Positions 57,421 through 64,000 of a stretch of DNA of 64,000 nucleotides are shown one piece after another. The DNA lies in assembly GCA_030674185.1 (NCBI GenBank), contig JAPXFY010000022.1, positions 42,124,585-42,188,584 on the forward strand, written 5' to 3'. The notes beneath the pieces were generated by a model that did not search any database, was not told the DNA's origin, and saw only the letters and a program-made list of their open reading frames with translations. The position numbers and the translations under genes were made by a program. Position 1 is the stretch's first letter. Every line of letters begins with the position of its first letter. This stretch comes from Monoplex corrugatus (lineage: Eukaryota > Mollusca > Gastropoda > Littorinimorpha > Ranellidae).

Positions 57421-58141
57421 CCTTGCAAGAGTTATAACGGGAAGTCACTTTCTGATCTTCCTGTAAATGCAAACACTCTTGTTCATTCAAAATTATGGCA
57501 AAGCAAATTTTTACACTGCCCATCAAATGTCCAACAAAATCTTCATGGACAAACTTTTGTGCTGGTGTGGATGAAGATTTGAGCAATGATTCCAACAGTA
57601 ATTTTGGCAGCAATTCAAACAAAAGATATTGTCGAAAGTAAAGACGGTGATGTGTGGAATAGCAATAATGATGATGCTCATTCACCGTTTTTTTGTAACT
57701 GCGCTAAAAGATTCTTCAGATTTTTTCCCACTACGAATGCAAGAGGTTGAATTAAATTTTGGAAATAGACATTTTATTGTAAAAGTAGATATTGTATTAT
57801 AATTCATTTTCATGGGTTCTTCATCATTGTTTTTTTCTTTCTTCCTTACAGTTTGCCCTTTTCATCCTAGTGTTGTCATATATTTGCTTTATGTTTGTCT
57901 GCCTCTGTCACTCATGCTTTTGTGTATTGCTTAGGATTCTTTGAAGTTAAATGCTGTACAAGTAACCATTAGTATTAATATCATAATCATCATCATCATC
58001 ATCATCATCGTTATCACCAATAGTAGTAGTAGTAGTGGTAGTAATAAGAATTGTGCTGTGCATTCACTCCTGACTCCCTTCTTTATGTGCTCACCATGCT
58101 GTTTGCCTGATCGTGCATTTCATTGTTTCTTTTTGTTACAG
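57421..58141. other. putative EIF4H 3' UTR intron, no gene seen
   Basis: Mostly unique, with an (ATC)n/(AGT)n stretch at 57980-58045 and an acceptor-like CTTTTTGTTACAG ending at 58141. Confidence 0.45.
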
Positions 58142-60175
58142 TATTATACTGTCTGCAGCCATCACTTTGCCATGGTCCGTTTCTGATTGGACAAGGGTGA
58201 CTTTGGACCCCTGAACTCTGACCTGGACTGACAGCTGCGTTTGTCAACTTGGCTTGTATATCTGTTATTCACTCTGCTAATAATACCACATGGAAAATGT
58301 GTCTTTTTATTGTCTTTTTTTTATAATTATTGTCTTTCTAAAAATGGCTAAATTTGTACAGTATGGTACTATTCTAGTTTGATTTCAGAGAGCCAAATCG
58401 TCATTTTGGCGAAGAGTGCACAAAATTTGTGAAAGTAGACAATAACGTGGACCTATTGTAAACCTGTTCCGGTGAATTTACACTGTAGTTATAATTCATG
58501 ATGGGCAGTTTGTAGTAATGTTCAGTATGTGCTTCAAGTTTGTCAAATGTTGGAATTTTGTTTGTTTGTTTGTTTGGGTTTAAAATTCTTTTGGATGTAC
58601 AGTCAGAACTGGAGGTGTCTCTTTAACCAGATTTCTGCCAGACATTCCCACACTTTGTCTTTCTGTCTCTCTCATTGTTGTTGTTTGTTTGAAAAAATTA
58701 AGAATTGTTTTGTTTTGCTCATTGTTTTCATTTGACAGACTTGCACTCATTTGATTCTTTTTCTCATTGCTTCCAAATTTGATCGTGCCCAGTTAGCAGG
58801 CGACATTGGCTGTAACCAAAACAGAACTAGTCATCAGGAAAGTCTTTACAGTTACCACTGACGTTTGTTCATAATTTGGGTCGTGGGTTTAAATTTTGCT
58901 GTAAACATTGGTTTAAGCGGAGCACAGAGTCGAACAAAAACTAAAACAGCGTAACAGAGCTGGAAAAAAGAGATTGTTATTATGGCTTCACTTGTCTTTT
59001 TGTCTTTACGTCCGCATCAGAGGTGCATTCTACTATGGTTGTGCATTTGACCTAGTCTTAGGGACTGTGGTGTTACGTCAGGAATGTCCTCCCATCAGAT
59101 CACAGTCTAGCATGTTTTTTTGTTGTTGTTTGTGTGTTGTTTTTAGATTAGGTCAGTCGTATTTTGTGAGGGTTGTGTTTCTTTTTTTTTAATAATGTCA
59201 TTTTGTGTGTGAATGATTTGCTGTTTGTCTCATAGGTTGTGCATTGCCATAGTACTTATTTGGTGGACCTGAAAAAAAATTCCATGGGAAGAATCTGGTT
59301 GGGGATATTTCTGGTTCTGGCCTTAGAGGGATGTTTTTGTTTTTGGAATGAAAGTCGTATTAGAATGTACATTTGAGCTATAGTCAAAAATATTACTGAT
59401 GAAAATTAAAAAAGTAAAATGTGACTGTGTTGATGATTGATTATGTAACAAAAGAGGTGTAGGTTACAATTAGATTAGTAAAAGGAATAGAGGTACGCTT
59501 GGAAAGTCATGTAGTGTGATGTGTGTGTGCATGTGTGTGTGCGAGTTCATGCGCGCTTGTGTATGTGTGTAAATGGGTCAGGGAATCGTAGTAGGGTAGC
59601 TGAGGAATCATTATAAATACTTGCATCACGATTTTAATATTTGTGTCTGTGTATGTGTGTGGGTGCATGCGTGCGCACAAGTGCGTGAGCTTGCGCAGTA
59701 CATAGACTAATCATGGTGTGCAAGAGTCATGGGGTAGTGGTGGTGGTGGTGGTGGTGTTATAGAGCGCCATGTATTTTCATGGAAGTGGTGAAGGGGGTA
59801 GATGAGACGATATATATATTATCACGTCACTATGTGACCACGTAACACGTGCATGTGTGTTGACTGAACCAAGTATGCATTGCTCATTGGCGTAGCATGT
59901 AAGTTATGAAGTACCAGTAGCCAAAACAACCCTTTCCCTCCCTCATGTCTATACACGGGCTTACAACAGAAAGCTTGTGTATTGGATGAGGGAGTGAAAG
60001 AGTTAACTTGACCATGGCAAGGTATGAGCGTCGTCAGATGGTATACATATGTATGTATATGTATGATGTACATGACACTGGAACAGGCATTATTTTATTG
60101 TACAGAGTGAAAAAGTTGTGGTGACCAAAAGCAGTCATCAGAGTAGAATAAATGTTGAAATTGTTCTGTACTTTT
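58142..60175 (+). other. EIF4H: candidate EIF4H 3' UTR exon
   Basis: Begins after TTTTTGTTACAG. Repeat-poor for 2 kb, unlike the surroundings, and ends near AATAAA at 60147-60152, followed by a GT-rich region. Joined to the donor at 55815 it would make a spliced 3' UTR. Purely from splice-site and composition cues. Confidence 0.38.
59928..60006. repeat. short palindromic relative of the TTAA MITE
   Basis: ACCCTTTCCCTCCCTCAT is mirrored by ATGAGGGAGTGAAAGAGTTAA; only the right end has TTAA. Confidence 0.4.
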
Positions 60176-60182
60176 CTTTGTA

Positions 60183-60186
<4 letters not shown>

Positions 60187-60242
<56 letters not shown>

Positions 60243-60402
60243 ACACAGAGAAGAGAGAGAGAGAGTGTGTGTGTGCGCGTTTGTGTTTTGTGTTTGTTGT
60301 GTGTGTGTTGTGTGCGTGAATGTGTGTATGTGTGTGTGTTTGTGTGTGCATAGGTTTGATTGGAGATAAAAAGAGAATGATTTGGGTGACAAGCAGTGTT
60401 GG

Positions 60403-60435
<33 letters not shown>
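60187..60435. repeat. (TG)n-rich microsatellites
   Basis: TG run 60187-60240, GA stretch, degenerate TG to 60352, TG again 60404-60434. Confidence 0.92.
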
Positions 60436-60437
<2 letters not shown>

Positions 60438-60556
60438 CGCACCCGCTCATTCTTATCAACGAGCATAATTATATACACAAACACTCAACAGAGACATGAT
60501 TGTATTCAGATAAACACAAGTAGGCCTATGCCTGCTTGCTGTCTGTGTTCCACTTG

Positions 60557-60568
60557 AAACACACACAC

Positions 60569-60619
<51 letters not shown>

Positions 60620-60628
60620 GGCTTCACA

Positions 60629-60665
<37 letters not shown>
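60557..60665. repeat. duplicated (CA)n-AGAGGGCTTCACAGA unit
   Basis: CA runs each followed by CAGAGGGCTTCACAGACA (60614 and 60660). Confidence 0.9.
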
Positions 60666-60989
60666 GGCTTCACAGACATTTGCTTATATTCACACATGCA
60701 CACTGGCAAGTTAGCCAAATTGTTAGGACTGTGAACCTTTTGTCTTGGGGGGTCTGAGTTTGACTGTCCTTGGGTTAATGCTTATAGGGGTACAGGGTGG
60801 ATCTCCAAGGTAAACATAAGAGTAGAGTTATTTTACTGATCTCCAACAGGGTAGATCTCCAAGTCCATGGTAAACGTACATGTAAGGGTACAGTTATTTT
60901 ACTGATCTCCCATGTCATCTTATATGTAGACCTGTTGGTGCATAAACACCATTCATGTGTGTGTTCATCCAGAACGTTAAGGACTCGTG

Positions 60990-61300
60990 TTAACCCTTTG
61001 ACTCCCTCACCCTGTCCACCAGCTTCCTGCATCGTCAACCATGCTAGCAAACCAAAACTTAACCCTTTGACTCCCTCACCCTGTCCTCTAGCTTGCTGTA
61101 TGTATTGTCAATCATGCTTGCAAAGCAAAAATTTAACCCTTTGATTCCCTCACCCTGTCCACCAGCTTGCTGTATTGTCAATCATGCTAGTAAAGCAAAA
61201 ATTTAACTCTTTGATTCCCTCACCCTGTCCACCAGCTTCCTGTGTTGTCAACCATGCTAGCAAAGGGAAAACAACTCTTTGACCTCACACTATCCACCAG
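60990..61300. repeat. direct tandem array of half-MITE units, about 70 bp, 4-5 copies
   Basis: TTAACCCTTTGACTCCCTCA, CCCTGTCCACCAGCTTCCTG and TCAACCATGCTAGCAAAGC repeat head-to-tail. Elsewhere the same unit occurs inverted as part of the palindromic element. Confidence 0.85.
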
Positions 61301-61341
61301 CAAGGAAGCTGAAATGAAAAGTATTTGGTACCAGTGCAATC

Positions 61342-62974
61342 TTTCTTTTGTCCATGATTGCTTATCATGGAAAAAGACAAAATACTGGACAGATGGGGAG
61401 AGTACATTAAAGACCTTTTTGAGGATGACAGAAACGAAGAACACATTATAAAAAAGAACTTTGAAGGACCACCCATAATGAAAGATGAAGTTAGAGCAGC
61501 GCTGAAAAAGATGAAACCAGGAAAAGCCCCAGGACGAGACAACATTACTTCAGAGATGATTGAAGCCCTGGAGGAATTTTGCTTAGAAAAAATAAGTCCT
61601 CCTAAATGAAATTTATGACACTGGAAAAATCCCCAAAGATATGTCAAAATCAATTTTCATGCACTTCCAAAGAAGACAGGGGCTATAACATGCGAACTCC
61701 ATCGCACAATCAGTTTGATGAGTCATGTAACAAAAATCCTGTTAAGAATAATCATGATGAGGACAAGGAATAGAATCAAAAGAGAAATAGCAGAAGAACA
61801 GTGTGGATTTGTGGAAGGGAAAGGAACTATTAATGCCATATACATCCTAAGAACTATCATAGAGAGGTCAATTGAGATGAATAAGGATTTGTATCTATGC
61901 TTTGTTGACTATACCAAGGCTTTTGATCGGGTACGACATGAAGAATTAATCAACCAACTGGAGAGATTCATTGTTGATGGAAAAGATCCACGAATAATCA
62001 GGAATATGTACTGGGAACAAACAGCTAGCTACAATGAGAATAGAAAACAATATAAGCTCTTTCCAAAACATCAAAAGAGGAGTCAGACAGGGTTGTGTTT
62101 TGTCACCAGATCTGTTTTCACTTTACAGCGAAAACATGAGAAACCTTGAAGAAGAGCTTGGATTAAAGGTTGGAGGGAAAATGATAAACAACATTCGATA
62201 TGCAGATGACACCGTGCTAATTGCAGAAAATGAAAGGGATCTACAAAACTTTGTGAATATACTAGAAATAGAAAGCAAAGGTAAGGGGCTGGAACTAAAC
62301 AGTAGGAAGACTGAAGTCATGGTGATCAGTAAAAAACAAATCCCCTCATGCGAAATAACAGCAAATGGCACAACCTTGACACAGTTTAATAAGTTCAAAT
62401 ACTGGGAACAGTCATTTCATCAGACGGCAGAAGCACATCGGAAATAGCTGGCAGAATCCGCCAAGCCAAAACAGCATTCAAGAAGACGACAAGCATTCTT
62501 ACCAACAAATGCCTTTCAATTAACATCAGGAAGAGTGTCCTTGAATGTTATGTAGAACCAATACTGTTGTACGGATGTGAGGCGTGGACAGTCAGCAAGC
62601 AAAGCCAGAGCAAGATTGAGGCAGCCAAGATGTGGTTTCTAAGAAGAATGTTGAGACTTCCATGGACAGCAAAAAAAACAAACGAGACAGTCTTGATGGA
62701 GGCAAACACACGTAGATCACTCATAAAGAAGATTAGGAAAAGACAGGCAACGTTTATAGGCCATTTTATGAGGAAGGGGGATTTGGAGCTCCTGGTCACA
62801 ACGGGAAAGCTGGAGGGAAAGAGGCACCAGGTAGACCCAGGGAGAAAATGCTAGACAGACTTGTGAGTGGCTGAAGACGAGGAGGTTGGAGGAGATGCTT
62901 GGGGCAACAAGAGATAGAGACAGATGGAAGTCCATGGTCGCCAACGCCATGCGGCAAGGCACCTGATGATGATG
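61342..62974 (+). mobile_element. RTE-type LINE (copy 4) with 12-bp target duplication
   Basis: Flanked by ACCAGTGCAATC at 61330-61341 and 62975-62986. 1633 bp, 5' truncated, ending GGCACCTGATGATGATG, an RTE-style (TGA)n tail. It contains most of the reverse transcriptase and the C-terminal region. Confidence 0.92.
61358..62920 (+). pseudogene. RTE-type LINE reverse transcriptase, frameshifted
   Basis: Motifs in order across several frames: WGEYIKDLFEDDRNEE, MKPGKAPGRDNITSEM, EEQCGFVEGKGTINAIYILR, LCFVDYTKAFDRVRHEEL (catalytic D), NIKRGVRQGCVLSPDLFSLY, INNIRYADDTVLIAENERDL (catalytic YADD), LLYGCEAWTVSKQSQ?-region near 62560, MWFLRRMLRLPWTAKKTNE, RKRQATFIGHFMRKG. Frameshifts near 61590, 62035 and 62420 make it inactive. 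The apurinic endonuclease is missing. Order and style match RTE/BovB elements. Confidence 0.85.
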
Positions 62975-62986
62975 ACCAGTGCAATC

Positions 62987-63199
62987 AGTCATAAGTAATC
63001 AATCATAAGGTAATCAAATATTTATTACACACACTGCATGCACGCACGCACGCTCATACAGAGAGAGAGAAGAACAAGAACAAATTTTTATTTACAAAAG
63101 TATGAAAAATGCAAATATATGCTTTTTTACATCCAGTCCTCGCCCAAAGAGGGTACATCACACTACACATAAATTATACCTTAGGTAACATAGTAGTAG
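62987..63199. other. short spacer, no feature seen
   Basis: AT-rich with small CACG and GAGA runs near 63033-63070. Confidence 0.5.
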
Positions 63200-64000
63200 G
63201 CCTCCTTCGGTCATGACTGACCATGGACAAAGTACATCCGTTCTAATGTCTAGATGGGCTGTCTGCTTGGTCCAAGCAGTGTCGCCTGTGACTGTAGAGA
63301 CCAATGCGAGAGAGGCAGTCTGTCGCAGCGGTCGCATGTGTATGCTGATGCTGGTCTGTTGGCTGTCATCCCTTTTCTGTGAACTCGCTTTTCTGCTGCA
63401 GCAGCTGACAGTTTGTCCTCACCAATCCGCAGCTGTTTCTTGAGAGTAGTTCTCCAGCTGTTGCGGTTGTCTGCGAGGTCCTCCCAGGACTCAGTGTTGA
63501 TCTCAAGCTCCATGTCACGCTTGCAAACGTCTTTGTATCTCAGCTGTGGGCGGCCAATGTTTCTCTGCCCTGTGGCAAGCTCACCATAAAGGATGTCTTT
63601 TGGGATGCGACCATCTTCCATGCGGCGAACGTGGCCCAACCAGCGCAGCCGACGCTGTCTTAGCATGGTATGCATGGTTGGGAGGCCAGCGCAGGTTAGG
63701 ACTTCGGTGTTGGTCACCTTGCCTTGCCAGGAAATGCAAGTATGAGCCGTAGGCTTCTCAGGTGGAAGGTATTGAGCCTTTTCTCCTGATGAGCATGCGT
63801 GGTCCACGCCTCGCTGCCATACAGCAAGGTGCTGAGGACACAGGCGTTGTATACAGCCATCTTTGTCTTTGTGGTCAGCTTGGGATTTGTCCACACCCTT
63901 TGTGTGAGGCGGGCTAGTGTTGTGGCTGCCTTCCCGATCCTCTTGTCGACCTCTGTGTCAAGGGAGAGGTTATCGGTGATGGTGGACCCAAGATATGTGA
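63200..64000 (-). pseudogene. non-LTR retrotransposon ORF2 C-terminus, runs off the window
   Basis: Minus strand, beginning beyond the window: TYLGSTITDNLSLDTEVDKR, KMAVYNACVLSTLLYGSEAW, then after a frameshift near 63730 RQRRLRWLGHVRRMEDGRIP, NIGRPQLRYKDVCKRD, INTESWEDLADNRNSWR, and a terminal zinc-finger-like YTCDRCDR...H. This is the widespread invertebrate LINE C-terminal module; the reverse transcriptase core would lie to the right. Confidence 0.85.

Overview
The window is animal nuclear DNA. It has GT-AG introns, seven-exon blocks of two conserved metazoan genes, abundant (CA/TG)n microsatellites, many non-LTR retrotransposon copies, tRNA-derived SINEs and TTAA-flanked DNA transposons. 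The repeat content and protein divergence fit a lophotrochozoan, most likely a gastropod mollusc; that assignment is inference, not a database match.

Two host genes lie head-to-tail on the + strand. (1) The 3' half of MCCC1, the biotin-bearing alpha subunit of mitochondrial 3-methylcrotonyl-CoA carboxylase (leucine breakdown), occupies 2019-21073. Seven phase-consistent exons encode the last 366 residues; upstream exons lie outside the window. (2) A complete EIF4H-like gene (translation initiation factor 4H, RRM protein) occupies 28386-55780. Seven exons give 292 aa, and there is a probable 3'-UTR intron with a distal UTR exon near 58142-60175.

The rest is mobile DNA, much of it nested. 1-2018: a palindromic TTAA element and a 41-bp minisatellite grown inside a SINE. 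2800-7657: a nearly intact piggyBac transposon, sitting in a foldback element inside an MCCC1 intron. 9.6-15.4 kb: a tRNA-SINE family split once by an RTE-type LINE and once by a CR1-like LINE. 12.8-13.5, 17.9-18.9, 43.1-44.2, 54.2-54.8 and 55.8-56.5 kb: internally deleted TTAA elements. 23.9-27 kb: RTE fragments with clear target duplications. 28.9-30.1 kb: a hAT-like element with a TAAAGG duplication. 30.2-32.2 kb: another inverted-repeat element. 36-37.7 kb: an 82-bp perfect palindrome and a giant CA array. 38.5-41.6 kb: a near full-length LINE lacking its 3' end. 61.3-64 kb: RTE and other LINE remnants running off the window end.

The most interesting signal is shared by the piggyBac-type elements. 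The autonomous copy and the deleted relatives each carry a pair of short palindromes just inside the TTAA on the side where the transposase begins. The palindrome sequence is different in each family, but the position (first about 18-28 bp, second ending about 80-85 bp from the end) and the spacing (42-46 bp) are conserved. This looks like a fast-evolving transposase-recognition module on a fixed geometric frame.
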